Positions 46,903-58,020 are shown, counted from the stretch's first letter. The stretch is DNA of 64,000 bases from Heloderma charlesbogerti (GCA_026122225.1 JANEZZ010001664.1:372001-436000); one strand, 5' to 3'. Numbers and translations: made by a program. The notes: generated by a model from the sequence alone, not told the origin.

Positions 46903-47394
46903 TAGAGATGTTGCAGGCACCCGACTGGGTCCAGGAGTCCATTGGACTCCCCCCTCCCCTCGCTCACCCCCCAGATCCTGGCTAGGCAAGCTGCTGCCCC
47001 CAACTGCCAAGCTGTGTGAGTGGCCAGGACTTGCCAGACCCATATGCTCCTCCATATGAGCGACTTTAACACAAGATAGGGGCTCTAGTTTTTATTTAAT
47101 GTTGCTCACAATGGTGGCTGTAAAGGGTCATTTCCACAACATTAAAGGCCTGTGATGTTGTGGAAATGGCCCTTTATGGCTGCTACTGCGTGCAACGTTA
47201 AATATAAAAGATCTAGAGCCCCCATCTTGCATTAAAATGGTGGCTTGCATGGAGGAGCAGGCAGCTGCACAATGCTCCCAGGCCACTCGCTGAGCACTCT
47301 AGGAGCTCACATGGCATGGCTCACATGGGCGGGTGGCAGTGGTGGCTCTTCGAGCACCTGCTGGCCACAGACTCACATGAATTGTCCATCCCTA
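46903..47394 (+). mobile_element. hAT-like MITE, fourth subfamily
   Basis: Starts TAGAGATGTTGCAGGCACC and ends GAATTGTCCATCCCTA. Flanks CCAAAATG and CTGAAATA (5 of 8, transitions). It is the reverse of the copy at 53663-54146. The middle is an inverted repeat around GGGTCATTTCCACAACATTA and its mirror (47125-47185). Confidence 0.75.
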
Positions 47395-47742
47395 CTGAAA
47401 TACCAGCTGTCCATACTTTTCTGAGCTGTCAAAGTGATTTGAAGAACAACAATAAAAAGTATTTAAAAATGCATACATTTGAAAAATGCACATACACATT
47501 TTTACTTTTGAAAAATATGCACAAACATACTTTAATTAATGGGACGAAAAATGGGTACATTTCAAGAATGTGCAAAAGTAATGCATGGATTTGGGAAAAT
47601 TGGCAGGAAAATGCACATGAGTTTCTGTGCAAAAAGAAAATGAAAGCAATGGAGATGGACATGAGTCAGAATGCGCTCCAAGGTGGAATCTGGATAACTT
47701 TGATGAGCGTGAGTTTTGCTGATTCACACTTGTAGCTACCTT

Positions 47743-48527
47743 CTCCCACAGACTCCATAAGCTGGCTCCTGACATTGTGTTACACTCTAGCTTGCCCAAG
47801 AAACAGAGCTCAGGGTCAGCCTATGTAGATGAAAATGTTGGACTATCTAGAGAGGGGCTGGTTCTGTTCTCAAAGGTCCCCATTGCGTTCTATGCTAGAA
47901 AGTAACCAGGAATGTGTACGATTTTGGACAGAGCTAATTTTGCTGAATGGGATAATTGGTTCACACTGCTTGGACCCTAAGCCCTGACTACTGCTTATGG
48001 AATGGGCTTCCTGTTGCAGCCCTCCTGGGTGTTGGGGGACCTCCAGCACAGCAAGAGACATGGCAAAGGGGGATGGCACTGGGAATGGGAAATCAGCCCA
48101 AAAAAATGGGGGGGGGGACTCCCCATTCCCTTTACAAGTGAACTGTGTCTGTATCCCGCTCATGTAATGGCACCTTTGAATCCAAGATGCTTTTTTACCA
48201 GAGTGGAATTTAGCATCCAACCCGCATTATTATTTTTTCCATATAAGTGAATGGATGCCATGGACTCCTAATATGAAAAATAAAGCACTACACTTAGGGA
48301 TAATGTGCAAGGGGTGCCGGAGAGCAAAACTTGTGTACCTCCCCTGACACTGGATAGCCTGGCCTTGAACAATGGGTACTGCATAGGGTTTAATGTGTTG
48401 AATATGCTCAGACTCTTGGAGTTCTTGCAATATGTGGCCCCACACTCCATAGACATCCTGCATGTCATAAAGATGAGTACTTCACTCATTAGATAAAAGA
48501 AAATAACAAGCTGCATTCACATTCCGT
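47743..48527. other. Unannotated DNA
   Basis: No gene or clear repeat seen. Confidence 0.35.
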
Positions 48528-48535
48528 AATGCTCC

Positions 48536-48878
48536 TAGTCCTAGGGGTGTACGAAACCCCCTTACCTGGACTCCGCAGGGGTCTGTGGGGGGGGAGGTGA
48601 GACGTCCATCCCCCCTGGAATCCTCGCTGACTGGCTCCACTCCACAGCAAGTTGGTGGAGCCGCTGGCTGGCTCCAAAGTGCCAGCGATATGGCCGCCAT
48701 TGCCATATTGCTGGTGGGCTGGATTGACTGCGGCCACAAATGGTGTCCGGGTGTCCAGCTGGCAAGGATTCCTCATGGAGGCGGAGGTAAGTCTTCTGAT
48801 CCTCCACGGATGCCGGGGGGAGGATTCTTTTGAATCTGGCCTCACTGGGGTCCATGGAGGATTTCTTCCCCATCCCTA
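48536..48878 (+). mobile_element. Palindromic hAT-like element, minimal (D left, E right)
   Basis: A 343-bp copy with a perfect TSD, AATGCTCC, at 48528-48535 and 48879-48886. The left terminus carries an extra TAGTCC before TAGGGGTGTACG. It has lost all TACGTA palindromes, keeping one CAATGGCGGCC-type pair. Donor matches: CTTACCTGG near 48562 (minus) and GAG|GTAAGT at 48785 (plus). Confidence 0.88.
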
Positions 48879-48892
48879 AATGCTCCCATTAA

Positions 48893-49150
48893 AGGGAAAA
48901 GCTGGTTTTGACCTACAAAGCTCAGGACCACAATACCTGGTGGAGTGCCTCTCCTGGTATGAACCTACCCATATACTATGCTGAGGCCATCCTCCAGGTG
49001 CCTCCTCAGAGGATGGCAACAAGGTATTGGGCCTTCTTGGTGGTACCACCCCACCCCAATTATGGAATGCTTTCCCCAGTGACCTGGCACAAATTTGTCC
49101 TCTTTTTAGCAAAAGGTTAAGACATTCCTCTACTCCCAGGCATTTGTCAG
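48893..49150 (+). mobile_element. L2-type LINE ORF2 end fragment
   Basis: The plus strand has a degraded L2 C-terminal block: a KALVL-like TYKAQD, a YLVECLSWYEPT-like piece, and then GMLSPVTW (LWNSLP position). Several frame breaks. Split at 48878 by the element before it. Confidence 0.5.
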
Positions 49151-49686
49151 AATATGATAAGTAGGGAAGGCGGAGAATTCCACCACAGACCCCAGTGAGG
49201 CCAGATTGTAAAGAATCCACGCACACCCCAGAGTCCGTGGCAGAACGGAGCACTTACCTCCATCTCCCTCCGGAATCCTCTTCAGCCAGATCCTGCTTGC
49301 GGTGATCCTGCGGAGCTGCCGGCCAGCTCCGGAGCGCCAGTGATACGGCCGCCATTGCCATATCACTGGCTGAGGGGGACTGTCTCGGGACGCAAATGGC
49401 ATCCAGTATGTCATTTGTGGCCATAAAGGTTCTAGGTTAAATTAAATGCAACCGTAAATGGCTGCATTTAACTTAAACTAAGACCTTTACGGCCGCAAAT
49501 GGCATAGTGGATGCCATTTGCGTCCGTGCTTTTTCATGCAATATTTGCATAGCCTATCGCATGAAAAAGCAGGGATGCAAATGGCATCCGGTACACCATT
49601 TGCTACCATAAAGGTCTTAGTTTAGGTCAATGCAGCCATTTACGCTTAAACTAAGACCTTTACAGCTGCAAATGGTGTACTGGACG

Positions 49687-50735
49687 TAGGGATGTCAGAG
49701 AATTCCGCCATGAATTCCAGTGAGGCCTGATTCATTAGAATCTGGCCCCCCAGAATCTGTGGCGGAATGGCCTCCCACCCCCCCTGCAAAATCCCCCCTC
49801 AACGGAACTCACCTGGGGCGGATGCAGCAGCAGCAGCTCCGGCGGCGGCTCTGGTGGTGGCTCCGGTGGCGGCTCCGGCAGTGGTGGCTGGTCTCCCGGC
49901 CAGCCGTAGCCAGGCTTCTGTGGCTGCCATTTGTGTCCTTGCAGCCGTGATAGGCTATGTAAGTATTTACGTAGCCTATCATGGCAAAAAGCAGGGACGC
50001 AAATGGTGGCCGCTACGTAGCCTGCCTATCATGGTAAAGGTAGTCACGGTAAATAATCACGTAGCCTATCACAGTAAAGGCAGCCACACAAATGGAGGCC
50101 ACTACGCCATTTGCGTGGCTGCCTTTACCGTAGTAGGCTACGTTAATTTATTTATTTATTTATTTATTACATTTATATCCCGCCTTTTTTTCCTCCAAGG
50201 AACTCAAGGTGGCGTACATAATCCTCCTCCTCCTCCATTTTATCCTCACAACAACAACCCTGTGAGGTAGGTTGGGCTGAGAGTCTGTGACTGGCCCAAA
50301 GTCACCCAGTGAGCTTCCATGGCCGAGTGGGGACTAGAACCCAGATCTCCCAGCTCCCAGTCCAGCACTCTTGCCACTACACCACACTGGCTCTCTTAAT
50401 ACTTACATAGCCTATCACGGCAAAGAGAATGGGCGCAAATGGCATAGCGGCCGCCTCTTGCGTCCCTGATCTTTGCCGTGATAGGCTACATAAATACTTA
50501 CATAGCTTATCACAGCTGCTTGCAAGGACGCAAATTTGCAGCCGCAGCAGCCATTTGCAGCCGCAGCAGCCCGGCCACGGCCGGAACTCCAGCTGTGGAT
50601 GGCCTTGGCTGGCAGCTCCACGGAGCCGCTGTGGATGAAGCTGGCCAGGGAGGATTCCACGGGGAGGGACGGAGTGCCTCCCTGCCACCGCAGATGCCCC
50701 TGCGTGGAGCCAGGTAAGGGATTCGTACATCCCTA
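49687..50735 (+). mobile_element. Palindromic hAT-like element nested in another (E left, D right)
   Basis: A 1049-bp copy, including a 250-bp SINE, with a perfect TSD, ACTGGACG, at 49679-49686 and 50736-50743. Core palindromes near 49945-49984, 50040-50075, 50130-50410 (split by the SINE) and 50478-50516. E-end donor match CTCACCTGGGG (about 49810); D-end CAG|GTAAGG at 50712. Confidence 0.93.
50148..50395 (-). mobile_element. tRNA-derived SINE with L2-like tail
   Basis: On the minus strand it starts near 50395 with an RNA polymerase III box A (TGGTGTAGTGG, 50374-50384) and box B (GGTTCTAGTCC, 50331-50341), then a body and a tail ending CCGGGATATAAATG-like plus (AAAT)n at 50148-50165. TTAAT repeats flank it (50143-50147 and 50396-50400). 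It splits the loop of a TACGTA palindrome. Confidence 0.85.
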
Positions 50736-50959
50736 ACTGGACGCCATTTGCATCTGCAGTCAATCCCCCTCAGCCAGCGACACGGCAATGGCAGCCGTAT
50801 CACTGGCGCTTCAGAGCTGGTCGGTGGCTCCATGGAATCTCTGCAAAGTGGAACCAGCGGGACAGGATTCCAGGGGGAGGAACGGATCACCTCCCTCCAA
50901 GGGCGGATTCCCGGCCAGAACGACAGGTAGGGAATCCACTCATCCCTATGATAATGTTT

Positions 50960-51115
50960 TTTATGGGGCCTGAGATGTACTGTTGATTGTTTTAAATCAT
51001 TTTATTTTTGTAATTTGGCATTATATTATGTTATTATATTGTATTTTTTAAGGATTTTACACTCTTAAACTGCCCAGAGAGCTTTGGCTGTTAGGCAGCA
51101 TAGAAATGTAATAAT
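50960..51115 (+). mobile_element. L2-type LINE 3' tail
   Basis: TTTAAGGATTTTACACTC..CTGCCCAGAGAGCTTTGGC..GCATAGAAATGTAATAA is the common L2-type terminal block. Confidence 0.55.
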
Positions 51116-51602
51116 GAAATATGCTACAGACAGCATGAGCAAGCAAAACTAAAAATGAAGAGTTAGTTGATACACTAATATGTGATGTATTTAGTTCCTT
51201 CCTCAGATGTCCTTTATATTCAATAACCTGATGAGCTGGGGAGATCAGAAAAAAAAAATCCTTTGTATTCATCGCCAACTCAGTTGGAGCCAATTCCGGG
51301 CTGTTCCCCTGCTACCAGAAGATCAAGCAATGGGTGTCAACTGCAGCTGACAAATTGGGTAATAATGTGGGTAATAAATGCAACAGTCACTTGCCTAGTT
51401 AGGGCAATTTATATGTCAACTTTAAAGAGATTCTGCCCATTTTCCAGGACTCAGAAGCATTTGCTAATGGCACCTTTGCTGAGAACATGCCAGCATTGAT
51501 GAATCAAGAGACAAATTTTCTCTTTGACCCCAGCCCGATGTTTTGCAAAAATGAGACCGTGAAGTTCTTGAAGCTCTGGCTTGCTCATGAATTGTCCTTT
51601 TT

Positions 51603-51680
<78 letters not shown>

Positions 51681-52270
51681 AAAGCAAGCCAGAGCTTCCT
51701 AATAGTATTCCCCTGTCCCATAGTAGAAACACCAGCCTCTGATAGAATTTGACATTAGGAAGTGCTGACCTTCTGTATTTCATTCAAAATGTAGGCCTAG
51801 GAGAAGGCTTATATAAGCCTAGAAAAAAGTAAAGTTGGAGAGGAAAGGTTGTATCAAGAAAAGTGGAGGTTTCTATGTGTGAAACTCCTATATGTGGACA
51901 ACATACTCTAGTTATATGTTTTGGTCATCACAAGCTATGGGAAGGTGGAGGAAGGTCATGTCCTCACCCACAAGGTGCATGAAACCCACCTGCAACCCTT
52001 TCCGGGATCCCTGTCACCAGATGCCAGGCTGTTCCTCCCACAATTACTTTTATGGCCACAAATTACAGGTATAGGAGTCACAAATCTGTCGATTTTGCTT
52101 TCTCCCACATTTCAGTTTTTAAAATGTCAAGTTCGGTCAAAGTTTATCTGCAGTACATTGGCTTTCAATCAGCTTGCCACTGACTTATAATATTGTCTAG
52201 CTCTGACTATCAATGGAATCACATCAGAACATGCATTCTTGCAGTTCACGTTTTGGCATTTTAAAGGATG
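51116..52270. other. Unannotated DNA with a GA microsatellite
   Basis: Contains (GA)n then (GAAA)n at about 51604-51682, flanked by a perfect 15-bp inverted repeat (51570-51584 and 51684-51698). No gene; the frames over the microsatellite are artefacts. Confidence 0.5.
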
Positions 52271-52289
52271 GTAAGTGTTCCAGGTCTCC

Positions 52290-52730
52290 CAGTAGTAATG
52301 TATGGCTGTGAGAGCTGGACTATAAGGAAGGCTGAGCGCCGAAGAATTGATGCTTTTGAACTGTGGTGCTGGAGAAGACTCTTTCGAGTCCCCTGGACGG
52401 CAAGGAGGACAAATCAGTCAATCCTCAAGGAAATCAACCCTGACTGCTCGTTGGAAGGACAGATACTGAAGCTGAAGCTCAAATATTTTGGCCACCTAAT
52501 GCGAAGAGAAAAGTCACTGGAAAAGACCCTGATGCTGGGAAAGATTGAAGGCAACAGGGAAGGGGACGGCAGAGGATGAGATGGCTAGATAGCATCACCG
52601 ATGCAATGGATATGAACTTGAGCACGCTCCGGGAGAGAGCGGAGGACAGGAAGGCCTGGCGTGCTATGGTCCATGGGGTCACAAAGAGTCAGACACAACT
52701 TAATGACTGAACAACAACAACAACAACAAG
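52290..52730 (+). mobile_element. RTE LINE 3' end
   Basis: Encodes the RTE ORF C-terminus: VMYGCESWTIRKAERRRIDA, FELWCWRRLFRVPWTARRTN and LKYFGHLMRREKSLEKTLML, with a frameshift near 52560, then the UTR and (CAA)n tail. Same subfamily as the minus-strand copy at 13487-15905. Confidence 0.9.
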
Positions 52731-53662
52731 TGTTCCAGGTCAAATTTTAAACAATTAAAAATGTATGGAGAAAAAGATTCTGACTCAAGAAAAGGTGACT
52801 ACACTAATTCGTCATCACAGATGTGTTGAAATCACAAAGATTCAATCCCAGACTTCTAAGAGTTAAGCACCCTGGGTCTGGACAGATGGATCTGTCAGTT
52901 TTACTTTCTTCAGCATTCTTTTAAAAAATAATAATCTTAAGTTCTCGTCATCACATTTATGAAGAAATTTGCAAATTTTATTTTATGTATTTTTATTTAT
53001 TTCTTACACTTCTATACCACTCAATAGCTGTAGATCTCTGGGCAGTTCGCAACAGTTTTGGTAAGTTATAGTCAAAATCTGCACTGGCTAAATTCAGTAG
53101 ATACAGGTCTTCCCAGCATGGAAATTATCCTACTTGTACAGGTATTCCTAGCATGGAGAGCACCATGTTGTATCTGCCTGCCATGTAATTGTTAACAATG
53201 TGATGACTATTGGGGGAAAAAGGGGTGAACCCATGAATTCATCTCTACAAACATGATTAAATACACAAAGATTCAAACCCAGACTATTAAGAGCGAAACA
53301 TTCCAAGCCATGCACCTGGATGGATGAATCTGTCAGCATCACTTTCTCCCACATTTGATTTTTTAAATTCTCAAGTTCTTTCTGTCCCATCGATGAAAAA
53401 ATGTAAATTTTCATAAGTTCTTAAAATAACAAACCCAACAAAATTCTCACCCATCCCTATTTACAGATTCTGTTGAGGAGAAGACCAGGGTGTGCTGTTG
53501 AAAGGAGCTCTTATTGCCATGGTAATACCCATGTGTATTTTTAATAATACCCATGTGTATTTTTCCAAATGTATGCAGCAGTTGTGATGATCTTCAAAAT
53601 GTATGCATTTTTTCCCATTGATTAAAGCATATTTGTGTACATTTTTCAAAGGAAGCATTATT
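52731..53662. other. Old repeats, unclassified
   Basis: Two related units at about 52795-52930 and 53205-53370 (ACAAAGATTCAA.CCCAGACT, GGATGGATCTGTCAG-like, ACTTTCT), with a shorter relative at 52075-52150. The second ends in a hAT-like CCCATCCCTA at 53459, so this may be a MITE with a decayed left end. About 52980-53055 looks like an L2 tail (minus). Confidence 0.4.
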
Positions 53663-54146
53663 TAGGGATGGATGGACTCACCCAAGTCTGCCCTTGGCAG
53701 GATGCTGCCGCTGCTGCTCACCCATGTGAGCTGGGCCACGCGAGCCCCTGGAGTGCTCTGTGAGTGGTCCGGGAGTGCCCCACAGTGACCCGCTGCTCCA
53801 TGTGAGCTGCCATTTTTACAGAAGATGGGGGCTCTAAATTTTTATATACATATGTAATGTTGCGGCCATAAAGGGCCATTTCTGCAACATTCGATACACA
53901 AAAAGGGCGCAAATGGCCCTTTATGGCTGCTGTTGTGAGCAACATATGAAAATCTGGAGCCCCCATCTTCCATAAAAATGGTGGCTCACATGGAGGAGCT
54001 GGGCATGAGCAGGTAGGTCCAGTATGTCCTGGCTGCTGGTGCAGCTCAGTGGGTGGGGTGGCAGCTCACCAAGCTGGGTTCCGGGGGGCAAGCAGCGGGG
54101 AGTCCAACAGACTCCCAGACCCAGTCGGGCACCCACAACACCCTTA
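53663..54146 (+). mobile_element. hAT-like MITE, fourth subfamily
   Basis: Flanks GCATTATT (53655-53662) and GCATGATT (54147-54154), 7 of 8. Reverse complement of the 46903 copy: TAGGGATGGATGGACTCAC to ACCCACAACACCCTTA. Sits in a third-subfamily MITE whose sequence resumes after it (TTTTTCAAATGTACACATGC). Confidence 0.85.
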
Positions 54147-54326
54147 GCATGATTTCATGTGTATTTTTCAAATGTACACATGCGGTCGAAAGCATTGGAG
54201 GGGGGTCTACAAATCACATTGAAGCTCAAAGATCCACAGACTTTGGCTGCAGATTGTATCCAAGTCTGTGCTTGATCCAGAAAGTTTGAACTGTGTAAAT
54301 CTTGATCAAAATCAAGCTAAAAAAAG

Positions 54327-54983
54327 TAGGGGTGTACGAAACCCCGCTTCCCTGGCTCCACTGGGTTCCGCAGGTGGGGGGAGGCGATCCATTCCTCCCC
54401 CCGGAATCATCAATGGGGGGGAGGAGATCTGTTCCTCCCCCCCCCTGGAATCCTGCTCGGCCTGCTCTGCTCTACAGCCAGGCCACAGAGCTGCCAGCTG
54501 GGCCACCCTGCAGCGGGGCCTCCAGCCGCTGCTGGGCTGGTGTGGACGCAAATGGCATCCTGAGTAGGGGACGCCATTTGCATCCCTATGGTAGCCTGTG
54601 ATAGGCTATGTAAATATTTATGTAGCCTATCATGGATAAAATGGGAACACAAATGGCGTAGAAGACGCCATTTGCATCCCTGCTTTAGCCGTGATAGGTT
54701 ACGTAAATATTTACGTAGCCTATCATGGGCTACCATAGGGACGCAAATGGCGTCTCCTACTCAGGACGCCATTTGCGTCCGCACCAGCCGGGCAGCAGCC
54801 AGAGCTGCCGCCGCCACCAGAGCCGAAGCTGCAGCCGGAGCCACAGCCAAGTAGGCTCCGTTTCGCGGGGCTTTCACGGGGTGGAGGGGTGGGGGGCTCT
54901 GTTCTGCCATGGATTCCGGGGGCCCCGAATTCACTGGAATTCAGCCCCCCTGGGATCCGTGGCAGAATTCTCTAATGTCCCTA
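54327..54983 (+). mobile_element. Palindromic hAT-like element (D left, E right)
   Basis: A 657-bp copy with flanks AAAAAAAG (54319-54326) and GAAAAAAG (54984-54991), 7 of 8. Two cores (54597-54637 and 54690-54729). The D end (TAGGGGTGTACGAAACCCC) has lost its donor match (CTTCCCTGG). The E donor is CAAGTAGG (weak). Confidence 0.9.
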
Positions 54984-55103
54984 GAAAAAAGTTCCTCATA
55001 CATTTACCCATTGGTGATGACTCTCCCTCGAAATGTGGACAGAAAAAGCATCTGTATCTCTCACTTTCTGTCCAGTGTGGTCTGGCGAGTCCCCTATTTT
55101 CAC

Positions 55104-55534
55104 TAGGGATGTTGGAGAAATCCACAACAGAATGAAATGAGTTTGGATTTATATGAATCTGACCAAATCCCACAGTGAATTGGCTTTTCCCAAATTGCCT
55201 GTATTCAGTGGACTTGCAGACAGATTGTTTTTTTTTTTTTAACTTTCCCAGATTTTACACAAATTTAGTCATTGAAAAATACATAAAAAGAAGAGAAAAC
55301 CAGCTGAAAATATGCATTCCTCCCATAGGCTAAAGCATGAAAATAAACATTTTGGAGGATTTGAACATTTTGAAGAGGATATACGCATTTAAGGGGGGAG
55401 GGATTTGCACATTTTGTCAAGTCTGAATTCATGCAAATGTGGGAAATTAAAAAAAATCTGATTTTACCAATGATGGAACGAAAGGCACCTGACAATCTGT
55501 GAAATGCAGACAGAACAAAATCCATATATCACGA
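55104..55534 (+). mobile_element. hAT-like MITE, second subfamily (diverged)
   Basis: Flanks ATTTTCAC (55096-55103) and ATTACCAC (55535-55542), 6 of 8. Body aligns by eye with 18134-18547 (GGAGAAATCCAC, GAAAGGCACCTGACAATC, AGACAGA blocks). The right terminus is decayed. Confidence 0.75.
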
Positions 55535-55542
55535 ATTACCAC

Positions 55543-56290
55543 TGGCCTCTTCGGTAGCAATCCCACACACTTCATTGCACACACAGAGGAGGACTGAAGC
55601 CAAAGTCGGTTGAGTGATCTGAGAATTTGGTTCACTTTGGACTGCTGATCGATATGAATTTTGAACACCTCACTATTTTTAGTCAATGCTGAATCTCGAC
55701 AAGTGCATATTTTGTTTTACTAGGGATTTTGCAAAGTAAAAATAAGCCTAGGTGCCACAAATCTTTACTACTCAAAAGCTGATTAAAGACACAAACAGTT
55801 ATCATGCTGATGTGCCAGAATAGGAATTATGTATGTCCCTGTGCTCTATATTAATTTTGGAGACATCCTGAAGGTAAAACTTGCTCAGGGTCAAATGTAG
55901 CATTGGCTAAAGCACAATCTGAAATCACTGTGACCCATCCACTTTAACGCCTTGGTATATAAGTCCCTATAGGAACGTTACAGTTAACCATTATTACAGG
56001 TTGTGTTTTACTATTGCTGAAGGCTGTTTTAAAGGTTGTTTCCCCACTGCTGGAGTTATACTTTTTTGAAGTGTGCTGCTTTATTGAAGTGTGTGTGTCA
56101 CGACAGCCGAGAATTTCACAGGGCAGGATACCAATAAACAGTAGTCCATACTACACTTCACTAAAATTTAAGGATTTTACACCAAGAACTGAGCTCAAAT
56201 AAGCACAAAGCTATGTTAATTTCCCTCCTCCACTTCCTCCTCCTCCTCCTCCTCCTGATGATTAGCCTTTATCAAATGCCTTTTAACTCA
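55543..56290. other. Unannotated DNA
   Basis: Contains a (TCC)n run at about 56225-56258. No gene seen. Confidence 0.35.
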
Positions 56291-56400
56291 TTATGTATTC
56301 ATTCGATTTGTACGTCACATTCCACCAAGAAAATGGTGTTTAAAAACAAATAGATAAGAACTTGGTTAAAAGCAATAATAAAACAAATACATTAAAAGCA
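56291..56400 (-). mobile_element. Probable L2-type LINE tail
   Basis: CATTCGATTTGTACGTCACA..CCACCAAGAAAATGG, then an A-rich stretch, resembles the reversed L2 tail. Weak. Confidence 0.35.
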
Positions 56401-56431
56401 CAGCTAACACACACACAAAGTTACCCCTATG

Positions 56432-57341
56432 TAGGGATGTACGAAAGTCACTTACCTTTCTGTAGATTATGTTGATGGTGGGGGGGAGGCATTCTGTCCC
56501 TCCCCCCCGAATCCTCGACGGGGGGGGAGGTGATCCATTCCTCCCCCCCGGAATCCTCCATGGCCGGCTGTGCTCCACGGCAGCTCCATGGAGCAGCCAG
56601 CCAGGCCCAGCCCAGGCCAGAGCCGTCCGCAGCCGGATTTCCGGCTGCGGAGGGCTCTGGGAAAAACAAAACAAAACCGCGTATGCAAATGGTGGCAGCT
56701 ACGGCCGCCGCCATTTGTGTTCCTTATTTTTGGCCGTCTTAATCTACGTAAATATTTACGTAGATTATGACGGCAAAAATAAAGGGGAATGCAAATAGCG
56801 TAGCGGGCGCTAATTGTGTCCCTTTTTGATTCACCGTTTTATCCTACATAAATATTTACGTAGGCTAAAACGGCGAATCAAAAAGGGACGCAAATAGCGC
56901 CCGCTACGCTATTTGTGTTCCCCTTTTTTTTCGCCATCATAGTCTACGTAAATATTTACGTAGACTAAGACAGCCAAAATAAGGAACGCAAATGGCGGCG
57001 GCCGTAGCTGCCGCCATTTGCATACACGGTTGTTGTTTTTTTACCCAGCCATGATAGGCTACGTAAATCTTTACGTAGCCTATCACGTCTTGTAAAAAAA
57101 ACCCAACACCCCCCCCCAAGACTGCAAATGGCGGTGGCGGCAGCCGGTCAGAAGACCAGCCGCTGCCGCAGCTGCCGCTGGAGCCGCTGCCCGGAACATC
57201 TGCCCCAGGTAAGTCTCATACTGGGGGGGTTCCACGGGGTGGCGGGGGGGTGGCAGGCCATTCTGCCACGGAGTTCGGGGGGCCGAATGCACTGGCATTC
57301 GGCCTCACCGAGATCCGTGGCGGAATTCTCTGACATCCCTA
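56432..57341 (+). mobile_element. Palindromic hAT-like element (D left, E right), long form
   Basis: A 910-bp copy with flanks CCCCTATG (56424-56431) and CCCCCATG (57342-57349), 7 of 8. Cores near 56740-56768, 56842-56870, 56940-56970 and 57048-57086; three have fully intact TACGTAAATATTTACGTA. The E cassette starts at ATG 57128 and reaches CCAG|GTAAGT at 57209-57210. Confidence 0.95.
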
Positions 57342-57349
57342 CCCCCATG

Positions 57350-58020
57350 AGGGAGCATACAGAGAAAATATTAAATGCAGATGCAGCACAAGCTGAGTGC
57401 AATCATATGAAAGTTTACTAAGAAGAAAGCCTCATTTGGTTAAATAGGGCTTACTCCAAAGTAAATTTGAATAAGACTATACCATAAAACACTTAAAAAC
57501 ATCAATAGACATTAAGGCATATATAATTAAAATAGCTAGGACAGCAAGAAAATCCTTGAGACAGTCAGTCCTCATGAATATCACTTCAGGAGTTGGCCAC
57601 CACGTATCCTGGGATATCCTTGGAAAGAGAGTTCCAAAGTGTGTGTGCCACGGCAGAAAAGGCCCTGCTAGATTACTTTTCCTGGGGAAATGATGGGAAT
57701 CATTATTATTTGTTTTCGTTTATATACTTCCTTATCTGCTAAAAAACCATCAAAGCAGTGCACAACAATTTTAAACAATAAAAAACAAGACCATGAGAAA
57801 CAGTGAAAACATTAAAAACTTTACATTTTAAAAAGGCTAAATTTAAAAGATGCATCTTTACACCCTTTCTAAAGGCAAAAAGAATGGGGGCAATTGTAGT
57901 TCTTGAGGGAGCACATTCCACAGTTTGTGGACAACAAAGGAGGAAGCCCTTTTGTGTGTGCCTGACAAAGAGACCTCTGTGGGCAATGGTGCCAGCAAAT
58001 ACAAATACAGGGTGATAATT
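57350..58020 (-). mobile_element. L2-type LINE 3' region, degraded
   Basis: The minus strand over 57700-58000 carries the L2 end block (CACAAACTGTGGAATGTGC and GGCACACACAAAAGG-type pieces); a second worn piece is at 57585-57670. The left part, to about 57580, is unassigned. Confidence 0.5.

Larger units (their letters stand above)
46314..47734 (-). mobile_element. hAT-like MITE (third subfamily, reversed) split by two other MITEs
   Basis: The reverse complement of the 41124 family: TAGGGATATATGAG..CAGTTCATTTTTGACAAG at the left, and GAGTTTTGCTGATTCACAC near 47710-47730 at the right. Elements at 46380-46876 and 46903-47394 interrupt it. No convincing TSD, but the order of family blocks is preserved. 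Confidence 0.7.
49162..50947 (+). mobile_element. Palindromic hAT-like element (E left, D right) carrying a nested copy
   Basis: Flanks ATGATAAG (49154-49161) and ATGATAAT (50948-50955), 7 of 8, if the last A is shared. Own sequence 49162-49686 and 50744-50947. The interior differs from others: it has AAAGGTCTTAGTTTAGGTCA / GACCTAAACTAAGACC-like arms as in 16620, so it links the older MITEs to the D/E family. The right D end has a weak donor match GACAGGTAGG. Confidence 0.8.

Noticed and set aside
51487..51783. Frames with long Arg-Glu or Phe-Leu-Ser runs
   Set aside because: They are translations of the GA/GAAA microsatellite.
1793..57090. Repeated palindromes read as a CRISPR array or as rho-independent terminators
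   Set aside because: Units are not direct repeats with regular unique spacers, the sequence is vertebrate, and the units lie inside TSD-flanked elements.
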